Shown here one piece after another: positions 30,538 through 41,099 of a stretch of 58,900 nt of DNA (position 1 is the stretch's first letter; the number at the start of each line of letters is the position of its first letter). Under the pieces are notes generated by a model. The model worked only from the letters and a program-made list of their open reading frames with translations, did no database searches and had not been told where the DNA came from. The position numbers and the translations under genes are program-made. Source of the DNA: Nemertoderma westbladi (taxonomy: Eukaryota; Xenacoelomorpha; Nemertodermatida; Nemertodermatidae); contig JAUCBJ010008789.1 of assembly GCA_032718475.1 (NCBI GenBank), positions 1 through 58,900 of the forward strand. Direction: 5' to 3'.

Positions 30538-32973
30538 ATGGAAAAGGGGATACAAGGAGAGCCGAGATGGGGATATGATATCCAAGAGGAGGCAGCAGCG
30601 CCATTTGAAAGATTTGGAGCCAAAGACTACACTATATTTGGTATAAAAGAATTATCAGAAAGTACTGCGAAACTCGCGAGAACTAAATATGACTCAAATG
30701 TATTAAAGAGAAGGCAAAATGCATTAAACGAAAGAATCGAAAGTTTGCGCAAAACCTTCAATGAACTGTACCCGTACGACGCTTTGTGTGATACGGGAGA
30801 CATTAGCAAAGACCCTGATACTGAAATTAGTCGTTTGTATCATACCATGCAATACCTAAAGGCGCACGAACCTATGCCCGCGGTACGCGATGAATTCGAT
30901 GGAATGCATCTTTACAGACGAACTCGAGGGGATGATAGAGAAACCAAGGAAGCATTTTCAGTTTATAAACTTTATTATCAATGCGGTTCTTGTATGCGCG
31001 AACAACGAAATGCGATTCCAATGCGTTTGAATAAGGAAAATCCCGAACCGATATTGGCGAGGTGTTCGAACCATCAACAACTACGCTACCAGGAAGGAGG
31101 GTATCCTTTATCGAATCCATATCATTCATTTGCTATGACCGGACCAAAGGCGGGAGAAACTGTCGTTTACCCACCTAAGGTTGTTGAACCCGATGTATTT
31201 GAACTTACGCTGGACGAGGCAAATCAGTCAACCCGCGAAAAGAAAGAAGCTCTTAGCCTATACAGAGCCTACAAGGCTTTCGAGAAAGGTGAGATGGAAG
31301 AATGGGGCGGAAGACTCGCGAGCCTACCTTACCATTGGACGTCACACGATCAAACTCCAGCTAAGGAGATGACACCGGAAGTTTTCGAGAGCATAAACTT
31401 TGCTCAAAACGTTATTCAGAGACTACAAATTGCATCCCCGGAGAGGACAAGAGAAATGCAACCATATAGTACTTCAACTACGAAACCATTGAGTACGACA
31501 CTCAATTTTCCTATTAGTATACCAGTCCGACAGGATACGACATACGAAATACCCATCGTGGATCATCCAGAAATCATTTCAAACTTGGAGTTTCTTCCTG
31601 CAGTTGTTTTCAGCGATATGAGTAAGATATATGATTTACGTAGACATATTACTCAAAAGGTCGTGTACAACGTTCCACCTCATATTCAAGACTTTAAGGA
31701 ACTGGATAGAGCTGGTGCCGATATAGCTCCGAGTAATTTGAAAGGATATTTAACCAAGACGATTCGTTTATGGATTGGAACCGGAACCTTCGAGTCGGAT
31801 ACAGATATTGCCGCGGATTGGCGAGGTAAGGTTATTCGTTTCGAAGATGATAAGGACATAGAGAAGATTTGGCAACCTTCGGAAGAATTGTTGGATGAAT
31901 GGAATAGAACGTTTAGATCGTTTCAGGAAAACGGTTACATGTTTTACGATAACGAGGGCGGCAGTCATCAACAGAGTTTGACTTCTAAGACTATACAAAT
32001 TAGAGCGGCGGACGGAGTCCTGCACGTTTTCAGTAGACAGAGGAGCGACAAACGAATGCCGATACCTCCAGCAAATACAAAGCGACACCATCTTATCACT
32101 GACATAGTAAAGAAGATGGACCAAGCTTGTAATATCGACGCTAGAATGCTACCGAAGATGGTAAGAAACATGATTTTAGATAAAACTGTTGTAAAGATTG
32201 GATCAGGAGTAAGGGAGGACTTAATTAGCGACTTCGCCGGCATGACGGACAGAGATGACCGACTACCGACACCTTACGTCGACACTCGACCTCTTATTTT
32301 GTGGTCTATAGAACAGGGATATTTTCGTGAGTACAATACTCAGAAGACTGGAACTGGATACATTTCCTACCTGTTATTCAATTGGGATTATAAGGAAAGT
32401 AAGAGAACCAAGTATATTGAGACTTATGGAGAAGGTGATACTCCAGATATGAGTGAGTTTGAATCACAGCTTAAATGGAGAGGATGCGTGTATTGGGCTA
32501 TTACGTCACCTCCAAGAGCGGTCTTACAATATTATTTAGCAATAGAGTCGTCAGTGAATGTTTGCCTAATCGCCGACATTGTGTCTCGGACTCTCAAAAG
32601 ACATCCACTTTGTCTCGGAGAAGATCATACGTTCTACATGGAAGGGAGAATTCATACCGACGTGTTTAGACGATTCCTTGAACCCCTCTACAACTCCGAC
32701 GCTCAGTGTAATGCCTTTACTCGAGCAGGATTTAGTATATTTCGAGACGTGTATCTTCGCTGTGCGGGATCTCTTATCGAAAGACCATCTATGTTTACAT
32801 TGTTACCCTATGAAGGAGAACGTATCGTGGAGATTACCGATGAATCACGGCAGACGCGCGCGCCTATCGGTCACCTTGGTGATGATTTCGAAGTAACTAC
32901 TACGATCACTGACGATCCTTTAGAGGAACTTCTTGAGATAGAAAGGAACCTCCCGAAGAAATCTCAGACGTAG
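30538..32973 (+). CDS. element B ORF3 part 1: N-terminal zinc site and DEDD exonuclease-like domain
   Basis: 811 residues to a TAG at 32971, after which the same frame continues. It stands where env would be, but no signal peptide or membrane helix is visible. An N-terminal metal site CGSC...CSNH starts at residue 149. A 3'-5' exonuclease-like domain of RNase D/WRN type follows: motif I YDNEGG (Asp 471, Glu 473), motif II KIGSGVREDL (Asp 561), the family's DT signature in YVDTRPL (Asp 582), and a candidate motif III YLAIE with Glu where DEDDy enzymes usually have Asp. The homologous ORF3 of element A conserves all these residues despite low overall identity. Expected chemistry is removal of nucleotides from 3' ends of DNA or RNA; this is inferred, not shown. 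One copy of the 17-nt word is at 31309. Confidence 0.8.
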   Translation: MEKGIQGEPRWGYDIQEEAAAPFERFGAKDYTIFGIKELSESTAKLARTKYDSNVLKRRQNALNERIESLRKTFNELYPYDALCDTGDISKDPDTEISRLYHTMQYLKAHEPMPAVRDEFDGMHLYRRTRGDDRETKEAFSVYKLYYQCGSCMREQRNAIPMRLNKENPEPILARCSNHQQLRYQEGGYPLSNPYHSFAMTGPKAGETVVYPPKVVEPDVFELTLDEANQSTREKKEALSLYRAYKAFEKGEMEEWGGRLASLPYHWTSHDQTPAKEMTPEVFESINFAQNVIQRLQIASPERTREMQPYSTSTTKPLSTTLNFPISIPVRQDTTYEIPIVDHPEIISNLEFLPAVVFSDMSKIYDLRRHITQKVVYNVPPHIQDFKELDRAGADIAPSNLKGYLTKTIRLWIGTGTFESDTDIAADWRGKVIRFEDDKDIEKIWQPSEELLDEWNRTFRSFQENGYMFYDNEGGSHQQSLTSKTIQIRAADGVLHVFSRQRSDKRMPIPPANTKRHHLITDIVKKMDQACNIDARMLPKMVRNMILDKTVVKIGSGVREDLISDFAGMTDRDDRLPTPYVDTRPLILWSIEQGYFREYNTQKTGTGYISYLLFNWDYKESKRTKYIETYGEGDTPDMSEFESQLKWRGCVYWAITSPPRAVLQYYLAIESSVNVCLIADIVSRTLKRHPLCLGEDHTFYMEGRIHTDVFRRFLEPLYNSDAQCNAFTRAGFSIFRDVYLRCAGSLIERPSMFTLLPYEGERIVEITDESRQTRAPIGHLGDDFEVTTTITDDPLEELLEIERNLPKKSQT

Positions 32974-33741
32974 ATTCGGCAACTTGAAGCAACAGATGCT
33001 ATAGTTTGTATCCAACCCTCAGAAACCTACCAACCCATAGATCCAGATGATTACGATTATAGTGTGGGAGGAAGCGCTCGACCGATTGGAGATCTTATAT
33101 ACGAACGAGTGTGGTACCCTGCCAATACGATGTGTGGTAAATGTGGCGTCGCTGGACATCATTCGACCAAGTGCAGTGGAAAGCACATTACTACGACTCA
33201 GCTAATCTGTGGATGGTGTGGAGATCAAGGGTCTCATACCTTTTATACTTGCTGGAGATTTATGGCTCAATGTACTTGTTGCAATATAAAAGGGCATCGA
33301 GCATCTGAATGCCAACTAAGAGACATACCTTATGAACACGAATCTGTAAAACTCGTGAGAAAATTATTCGATGAGTGGGAAGATTTAGCCGACGAACATG
33401 TATCGGCACAAAGAAGACGATTTCCGATGAGGGCGCATCTTGGATTTTGGGCGGTAAATCCCCAAACGATGATGTCGGAAGGATACATCTCCGCTATGCC
33501 CCAATATGACGAACTTATCGAGGTAGTCGATATTTTGCCCCACGACAGTGGATTCCGAGTAGTGCGCGAGTATCTATTACAGATTCACCCGGATAACAAA
33601 AACACGTGGAATTTTCAGAAAGTCGTTAATCGCATCACGTATGGTAAATTCGATCGTTTCCGAACTGAAAAGCGGAATAAAGGAGCTTGGTTAACCGTCG
33701 CATGGGCGTACCGAGCCGCGTTTTACCATAAACGTATATGA
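32974..33741 (+). CDS. element B ORF3 part 2: three zinc knuckles
   Basis: Direct in-frame continuation of the preceding part past TAG; an internal GTG at 33064 also opens it. Three retroviral-type knuckles occur in about 45 residues: CGKCGVAGHHSTKC (first Cys at 33133), CGWCGDQGSHTFYTC and CTCCNIKGHRASEC. A helical region ending in ...AYRAAFYHKRI follows. The frame closes with TGA at 33739 and remains open beyond it. The knuckles suggest binding to single-stranded nucleic acid, which suits a partner exonuclease domain. Confidence 0.8.
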   Translation: MRQLEATDAIVCIQPSETYQPIDPDDYDYSVGGSARPIGDLIYERVWYPANTMCGKCGVAGHHSTKCSGKHITTTQLICGWCGDQGSHTFYTCWRFMAQCTCCNIKGHRASECQLRDIPYEHESVKLVRKLFDEWEDLADEHVSAQRRRFPMRAHLGFWAVNPQTMMSEGYISAMPQYDELIEVVDILPHDSGFRVVREYLLQIHPDNKNTWNFQKVVNRITYGKFDRFRTEKRNKGAWLTVAWAYRAAFYHKRI

Positions 33742-34263
33742 GCGAGCGTATTCGAGGAAGAGGAGGTCCTAGAGGCGACAAATATACCAGCCACTCCGGT
33801 TGCGCCGTCTGCACGTCACCCTCGGGAGGACGGACAGGGTAGGATCATACGGGTCCAGAAAGTGGGCCAACAGTTAAAGAAGTCTATTAATATAGAAGAA
33901 CGCAAGGGAGCTGAGCCGACCATTCGAATTACTCGGGATACGGTATCGCTTCCTAGAGAACCAACAGGAGGATCGGGACACACACCAGCTGATCAGAAGG
34001 GGGCGCAAGCTACTCTTGGGTCTGCGTCGTCCGCTTCTCGCGCGTTCCCAGACGTTCTACCAACTGTAGTGACAACTGATCGGTCACGAGGAATCGGTCG
34101 AGGTTTTGGGATGCCAAATAGACGAATTTGCGAGGAAATAGTCGCACCGTCTCTCAACGTCCAAACGAAACCAGTGACTCGCCCCACGAGTCCCATATCG
34201 CGAGCAAAGTCACCTGTGCGCAGTTTTCGAGGACGCGGCAGGGCTCGATCAACAAAGCGATAA
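33742..34263 (+). CDS. element B ORF3 part 3: basic C-terminal tail
   Basis: Same frame as the two preceding parts, so ORF3 spans 30538-34263 (about 1,240 codons) with two in-frame stops and no frameshift. The tail is rich in Arg, Ser, Thr and Pro and ends with RSFRGRGRARSTKR, an RG-rich basic tail likely to bind nucleic acid. ORF3 of element A also ends in a strongly basic tail. Confidence 0.65.
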   Translation, partial: ASVFEEEEVLEATNIPATPVAPSARHPREDGQGRIIRVQKVGQQLKKSINIEERKGAEPTIRITRDTVSLPREPTGGSGHTPADQKGAQATLGSASSASRAFPDVLPTVVTTDRSRGIGRGFGMPNRRICEEIVAPSLNVQTKPVTRPTSPISRAKSPVRSFRGRGRARSTKR

Positions 34264-35095
34264 AAGGGAGGGCAAGGGTGGACGGAAGACTCGTGAGCCT
34301 TTCTTGTGAATTTGTGATTTATTTTGAATTATATGTTTTATATTTAATTAGTAAGTTTTGTATTCTGGAAAACTCATATTTAGTAAGATTTATATTTAGT
34401 AAGATTTATATTTAGTAAGAATTTATATTTAGTAAGATTTATATTTGCAAGATTTATATTTTATATTTGTGATTATTCCGAACTTATGCAATTTATATTG
34501 TTCCGAATATTTTGCAATTTATATCTTATAAGCAGTATTTGTATTTACAGTGAAATAGAAAGTAAGAGTAGATGGAAGACTCGTGGGCCTTTCTTATAGT
34601 TTCATTTGTAAAGTGTTATATTTTGTATTTAGAAAGTTTTATAGTTAGAAAGTTTTGTGCTTAGAAAGACTCATATTTGTAATTATTGCGAACTTATGCA
34701 ATCTACATTTAGGCACGAAAGTATTTGTAATTATTTGAATTTATGCAATATTTGAGATGCAATAGTAGATGGAAGACTCGCGAGCCTTTCTTATGATTTT
34801 CATTTATTTGTATTTGTAATTGTTTGAATTTATGCAATATTGAGATGCAATAGATTTATATTTGTGAATTTAATTTAGATTTATATTGTACTTACTTAGT
34901 AAAGCCTTAAATACGTAAAGTTTGAATTTGTAATTATTTTGTATCGAATCATTATGTAGAAAGGAAGTATTGTTTGAAATTTAATTGTAAATATGTAAGT
35001 ACGCCCTAAGTATTCTATAGTTTGATTGATTATTGGTGAAAACCGTATATTTTATGCACGGTAATATCCTGTTTTCATGGAGCGGTATAGAATTA
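34264..35095 (+). other. 3' untranslated region of element B with AT-rich repeats and polypurine tract
   Basis: Holds three copies of the 17-nt word (34284, 34574, 34771), an 18-bp ATATTTAGTAAGATTT repeat (about 34374-34460) and, just before the LTR, the polypurine tract ATGGAGCGG (35087-35095). No gene seen. Confidence 0.7.
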
Positions 35096-37840
35096 TATTC
35101 CCTAAATGCCGTGGATTTTCAAAATTTGTGGCTGGCCACGAGAAAAGGGACCTTATGTCACCGGAGGTCGATTTTGAGTTATTAGGCCTATGAGATGCAG
35201 AATTTTCCAGAGATTTTAACAAAAAAAACAGTGTCTCAGTATCTATTTCCAAAAAAAAGTTATAGCGATTTATGTCAAGGTGAATCGGGTAGCAAAAAAA
35301 ATATTATTAATAGCGGTTATAATAAGCGATTATTTAAAAAAATGGAAAATATTAATAATATCATAGCAATTCTTACTATATAGTTAGGCAGCTCAATGTT
35401 ATTCGGCTTTTTATACAACTTTTAACAATTTGAAACTAATATTGTTCATGAACTATTTTAACACAAATTTTGCAAAATTTTCAAAAAAACATGAAACCAA
35501 AAAATTTTTTTTTTAATTTAAAATTTTTTCAAAAAGATAAATTTTTTTAACGAAATTTAAAATTATTTGTATTTTGAATTCTTTATTGGGATTACAAAAT
35601 TTAAGAACTAACGAAGATTAATTAAGAAAATGACAGCCATATTGCATTTAAAAAATAACTGTAGGCCTACAGTACCTACATAATACAGTAGTACAATTAC
35701 AGTACAATTTATTACAGTCCTAAATTAAGACATGAAAACCCTAAGACAGTGTTATATACAACACTGCAACATCATATATTGCTTCCTGTAATTAGTTATT
35801 TCCTAGGTATATTGAATATCAGAACCAATTTGAATTTCCCTCATCGTTTTATACATTTCTAAATTGATAATCCAATTAAATTTGTTCAAAAATAGAGGGA
35901 AACTTTAAACGCGATTATCTCAGAATCAGGTTTTGCGACATAAGGTCCCTTTTCTCGTGGCCAGCCACATTTGTATTTATTCGAATTAACTTTGTTAAAA
36001 GATTACTTTGAGTCCTCATTTGCATTTGTTATATCTATTGTACGATGTTTAGTCAAGTGGTTCAGTAGCTCAGTCGGTAGAGCGTTGGAAATTATATGTG
36101 TAGTAGGTATTGAGTTCGAATCCTAGTAAGTGCGAATTATTTTTTGTGCAGAATTTCAACTCATTTAAATTGACCGCTACAAATTAAATTGCATTTGTCT
36201 GTACCTAGATTAACCAATGAGACTGTAGTTATTAGATTGTAACCAATGTCGTACAAGTTATATATTAGCTGGACCAATAGCTATCTTTAAAAACCTGTTA
36301 GAACCTATAGAACAATCGAGAATTTTCTCGATTGATTGCGGCACTAATTTGGTATAAAAGGTGCGATTTCGTTCATTAGTTATATATCTTATATCAATCT
36401 CTCTTCTGTATTACTCAATATTTCAATCTTGTTTATTCTGTCATTAGTTTTCAGATTACATTTTGTATTATTATCTGCAATAAATTCAGAAATACCTCTA
36501 CCTGCTTTTCTTTTCACCATGATTCACTACGGTGAACACACTTAGGAACAGGATGGCCGGCTAGAGATCGGGCCGCAGCAATGAACGGGAACATCAAGGG
36601 AATGTAGACAGGAGACAACCCGCAATACCATCTCAGTTATTCGCCCATCGCCTGAAAGGTTAGACAGCGTTCGATGCCTTGCTACCTAAGCGTAAGACCA
36701 AAGATCAAAGGTAGAAGTAGTGACACGCTGTACGCCAAAAATTACATTTAGGGACTGTACTGTCTTAATTCAGGAAAACCCACAGTAGACCTTCATATTC
36801 CTACGGGGGGGGGGGGGGGGGGAGAAAGAGCAGGCAGATACTAGTACGCAGATAGGACGTAGGCACACCGGTACGAAGCATACACATTGGTAGGGTGCAG
36901 CAAACTGTACGCCTAACTCTTGCTAAGTACAGGTGCGTTTGCGACTATTTGTAGTACAACGGTGTTCATTGCATTAGAACTTGTAGGCTAGGAGGGTTGC
37001 TGTGTTTCACCTGAATTGGGATTGTACCGTTCAGGCGGTAGGGCAGTTTACGACTAGGCGCAAATAAATTGAGGCTATTAGGGATATACTAACATCTACC
37101 GTGTCCCCGCCAACATCCTTAGCCGGCCAGGTTACCCAGCCTACCTAGGTGACTAAAATTCTAGATAAGAGCCAGGATAGCTATTTGTAACCGTACGCCT
37201 ACAGTAGTAAACTAACACATTTCTTCTTAGTATTAGGGGCCTGGTAAATTAAAAATTGCCGAATTCTGGGCGTAGCATTAACCTTATGCCTGAATTTGAG
37301 TCCTGGAAATACGCAAGAGGGGAAGGAACCTTATCATTCGTGAGTATTGGACCTACAAGTTACAAAATTAGAATATTTGTAAAATGCACACCGTACCCAG
37401 TAATTATATATATGAAGGAGCAAAACTGCTTTGACTGTTCAGAATTAAAACACGCGCGTTAGAAATTATTTACACCTCAAAATATATAAAATTAACTTTT
37501 GTCCGTACTGTGCTTTGCCCGCTAGTTAGACATCTCCAAATCTCTGCCCCTAGCTAGCGTCTCTTTCGCCCAACCATATAAATCACACCGCGGCAAAGTA
37601 TACGAGCCTCTTAGTCCATCAGTGAGTCAGCCTGATTTTAGGATTCGCTGCGCGGGATTTTGTTTTATCGAAGTTTGTCTGCTCGTAGACTGTTTTCTGC
37701 CTCACCGGTTATAAGAGATCGATACTGCAATATATTCGCTTACTTAGAGTTTACTGTTTTGGTGAGAAGGTCGGATTTATGATTTGATTCACAAACTTTA
37801 CAGTAGGATATTGCAGGTATTGTTACTGTCTCTTCTAATA
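35096..37840 (+). repeat. 3' LTR of retrotransposon B, interrupted
   Basis: Nearly identical to 18268-20175 except for an 841-bp foldback element at 35128-35968 plus its 4-bp duplication. tRNA-like unit at about 36057-36134, TATAAAAG at 36353-36360, G-run of 18 at 36805-36822 (19 in the 5' LTR). Confidence 0.92.
35128..35968 (-). mobile_element. 841-bp foldback element with 4-bp target duplication, copy 2
   Basis: Reverse-oriented copy of the element at 13648-14482, with the same termini (GTGGCTGGCCAC). ATTT flanks both sides (35124-35127, 35969-35972). The undisturbed 5' LTR (near 18310) shows the empty site with a single ATTT, so the duplication length is directly proven. Confidence 0.9.
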
Positions 37841-37845
37841 TAAAG
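37841..37845. repeat. target-site duplication (right) of retrotransposon B
   Basis: TAAAG, matching 18263-18267; element A sequence resumes after it. Confidence 0.85.
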
Positions 37846-38284
37846 TAACCAAGTAACCCCTAAAATTCAGAAATTAAATTATTCCAAAATAATTGACATA
37901 CCGGTATTTACCATAGGCTTATTAAATTTATATTTATAAATTTAGGCTGAAATCATACCGGTATTCTGTAATTAATTCTAGTCCATAATTATACTTATAT
38001 ATACTATAAGTGTAAGTTGCATACCGGTATTCACGATAGGCCTATTATATATTTATATATATTTGTGCTGAAATTATATACCGGTATTCTGTGACAAATC
38101 TAGTCTGTAATAAAACTTATATATATACTATAAGCATACCGGTATTCTAATATATTATATATATATATCAAGTTACATTTAGTGACGATATCGGTAATTA
38201 ATTACTAGGCTATCAGTTGATACTGAATTACTAGATTTGCTTTAACTGTAACATAGCAGTAGGCATTCAACTGTACAAGCAAAC
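37846..38284 (+). other. 5' leader of element A, second part
   Basis: Continuation of the leader after the element B insertion, ending at the gag ATG (38285). Contains about three diverged copies of a ~110-bp unit marked by ATACCGGTATTC and TATATATACTATAAG. Confidence 0.6.
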
Positions 38285-40451
38285 ATGTCTGACACCAAGC
38301 AAAACCTGTCAGACAGTCTCTTAGATACAACCATCTGTTGTGTGGAGTGTGGAACGTGTGAGACCGAAGTTCAACTCACCTCCTACTGTAAGAAAGATCA
38401 TTCCCCCAGTAGTAATATCAGAACCTAGGCTGGTCCAACACCGTAGGTCTGTCATAGGCACTAGAGCTCAGGTCAAGCGGGACCAAGAAGCAGCAGAACA
38501 GCAACCACCCGCGAGCCGAGAACTTATTTCTCAGCGGCCCGACAGTTCCAGTAGTGCGGATACTGTAGAGCTGACACCCAAGCACGAAGCAAAGATGACA
38601 GATGCGGTTTATTCGGACCCCCTTCTCATCCTTCCTGCAGCCGTACTCACTAGGTTATTGATTGCGGTGGAGGAACACCAGATTGATTGGGCGAGAAGTA
38701 AGCGATCGACTAAGGATAGTTATGCGGGATATGCAAGGGAAGAACCGAAGTCTATTGTTGAGTCGCAATGGAACTTCCCCGGACCCGAACTCCCGTCTGA
38801 TTTATCGGAAGCTGCCTGGGAAGACATACACAGGATGGGAGTAACCAAGGAAACCATCGATCCAGCTGTGTGGAAGAGGTCCGCAGCCGGATACGTACAG
38901 GGATTCTTCAGCTCCATGGAGCGATTAGAAGAACAATTGTTTGGACAACCACAAGGACCTCAAGAGCAGGGAGATCTGCTTTATCAAGTTCGAGAAAGAA
39001 TTCTAAGAATCAGACTAATCCTATCGGCCTTTGAGGAGGCTTCGAAAAGAAGACAAGACACGTCGTTGCAAGTTGCCGTAAAGACTTGGTTACAGCGGGT
39101 GAGTCTCCAAGTTCAAAGAACTGCCCCGTGGAAATCTCAGTTATCTGAGCGCTCAACCCATGAAGAATCCACAGACGCTACATTTTCCCAAGTGGAAAGG
39201 GAAGCGACGGTAGAGAAACCGCATAAGAGGGATGCTATTGATATCTATCTGTCGGACTATCAACGTTTTATAGGAGATGAAGAGTTGAGGAGAAGGTTAG
39301 ATGGACTTAGCCCTAACAGTGAAGGAACCAAGCTTGTGTTGGACGCAATCGATGTGGATATGAGAGCTGCGAACCAAGCTAAATTTGATGAACGCCTCCG
39401 CATCACTAGAGTCCAAGAAGAACAAGTAAAGAAAAAACGTATAGAAGACAGAAAGATAGCAGCAGCGGCAGCAGCAGAGGCAGAGGCAGAAAGAAAAGCG
39501 GCAGAAGTGGAAAGAAAAGCGGCAGAAGTGGAAAGAAAAGCAGTAGAAGCAGAAAGAAAGGGAGCAGTGGCAAAAGCAGAACGAAGAGCAGCTGAAGAGA
39601 CCACCCAACTGGAATTGGAGGATATTCAGGAGAGTCGGGACTGCATAAATCAACAGTTAACAGCTAGTCAAATGCAGATGATGAGTCGATCTACTCCCAA
39701 AAGACAGGGATATACATCATCTGAGGAAGGCGATACCACCGATACTGAAGGTGGAGGAAATAGATCTCGTCTCAGCAGACGTAGAAGAATGTCCCACCGT
39801 CAGAAATTGCCTGATTTGCCTCCAGCTGTTCGAAAACAACTAGTTAGCACAGACTTAGGTAGTACAGAACCCACAGACCAAATTATTAAAATAGACAGAC
39901 TCCCTACTATAGTAGATGAGCCTGAAATAATTAGGCCTGTTCTCGAATCCACCCCTTCGGTGATAGAGACACCTGTACTCCCAGAACCTACCTCTAGATT
40001 CCCTTTGCATAGCACTAAGCTACCTGTGCCCAGCAGAACAGCCCAGGAGACAGTTCATGTTCTGGACTCCGAGCGAAATATTAATGATTTGTCGCCCGTT
40101 GTCCCTCGTCCGCCCGCTACAACGTTGGCGGCTCCCGCTTCGGCGGTCGAGTGGGTGGATGAGAGACGGCGGGGGATGGATCTCCTGCTCGGGCAGATGC
40201 AGGAGACAGTTAAGCAGTTCAAGGGCACAGTAAGGGAAAGTAGGTTAGAGTTGCAAGAAGTGCAGCAAAGTATCGCATTAGAACGCGATAAATTAGTAAA
40301 TACACAAAAGGGTATACCACCACCCCCGGTAACAATGTGTCAACCTGTTAGGTCTGAAATATCTCATGCGCAAGGTGTTGAGCCTACACGCATCTATACT
40401 GCTAGCGAAGTAGAAACTCCTATAGTGAACCCTATTAAGGGCAATTATTAA
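38285..40451 (+). pseudogene. element A Gag, N-terminal coiled-coil part (frameshift near start, TAA at end)
   Basis: An ATG at 38285 gives MSDTK..., matching the MSDKQ start of element B Gag, but this frame closes at about 38430. The main frame (38340-40451, 703 residues) lies in a different frame and has no ATG of its own near the start, so a small frameshift separates them. The main part has a helical region, then an Ala/Glu/Arg/Lys coiled coil with the repeat RKAAEVE (about residues 375-430), then a Ser/Pro-rich linker, the same design as element B. It stops at TAA (40449) and the frame continues. Confidence 0.75.
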
Positions 40452-41099
40452 CCTGTTGACAATGATATTCCCTATAGACTTGATCATAATCCGAGAAATT
40501 TATATACCGATAACTCGATATTAAATAACACGATGGCCCAAGAAAGTTTTACGCGTCAAATGGCTAGAACCGAAGCCCGTCAAGCGGTAAAGGTGAGAGA
40601 GATAGTCAAGTTCAATGGAGATGAGATGAAATGGTTACCTTTTAATGAATATTACAAAGATAACATACAGAACTCCGTGCTATCTAATGGAGAGAAACTT
40701 AGATTCCTCATCGAGTGCTTGGAAGGATCTCCCAAGTTAATGGCGTTAAAATTTATTGGACATCCAGACGGATTAAGACAAGTTTGGGATACACTAAACA
40801 TCAGGTATGGTAATAGGAATAACATAGCTAAATATTTGTATGCAAAATTAGTAGCGCCCCGAAAGTTCATTAGCAGCGGGATAATAGAGTTTTCCGATGA
40901 GATTCAAGAGATCTGTAGACAATTAGATTGGTTAGGTAAGTCTCATGAATATCAGAGTTCTATGGTTATTGGAGCCGGGGCTTCTACTTTACCGAAGGGT
41001 GGAGTAGGTACACGCTGGGATAAGAAAGTGTTATATATGATGGAACAGCAACGACGAGACCCTACCATGGCTGATCTCATGTCATTCTTAGATGGATAA
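40452..41099 (+). CDS. element A Gag, capsid-like DUF1759 region (ends at an in-frame TAA)
   Basis: Same frame as the preceding part; an internal ATG is at 40533. It contains the Pao Gag core: VKFNGDEMKWLPFNEYYKDN, then LIECLEGSPKLMAL, then LNIRYGNRNNIAKYLYAKL and MADLMSFLDG. The TAA at 41097 falls inside the region that joins capsid to zinc knuckle; the stop in element B lies about 30 codons further along, so the two stops are not at homologous positions. Confidence 0.8.
   Translation, partial: PVDNDIPYRLDHNPRNLYTDNSILNNTMAQESFTRQMARTEARQAVKVREIVKFNGDEMKWLPFNEYYKDNIQNSVLSNGEKLRFLIECLEGSPKLMALKFIGHPDGLRQVWDTLNIRYGNRNNIAKYLYAKLVAPRKFISSGIIEFSDEIQEICRQLDWLGKSHEYQSSMVIGAGASTLPKGGVGTRWDKKVLYMMEQQRRDPTMADLMSFLDG

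Larger units (their letters stand above)
18268..37840 (+). mobile_element. LTR retrotransposon B (BEL/Pao-like, giant), inserted in element A
   Basis: Bounded by 1.9-kb LTRs (start TATAGAA, end TTCTAATA), a 5-bp duplication TAAAG and a polypurine tract (ATGGAGCGG) before the 3' LTR. Without the foldback element in its 3' LTR it is about 18.7 kb. Order: LTR, 0.85-kb leader, gag-pol in one frame (21026-29866), 0.67-kb spacer, ORF3 in one frame (30538-34263), 0.8-kb 3' region, LTR. By eye the LTRs differ at about seven bases plus one short replaced patch in 1.9 kb, fewer per base than in element A, as expected for the inner insertion. Confidence 0.92.

Noticed and set aside
30538-34263. ORF3 as an envelope gene
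   Set aside because: Despite the env position there is no signal peptide, transmembrane helix or cleavage site; the zinc and DEDD motifs point to nucleic-acid processing.
25388-34305. GRLASL as a conserved peptide motif
   Set aside because: The same nucleotides are read in another frame in gag and lie in untranslated parts elsewhere, so the peptide is not the conserved unit.
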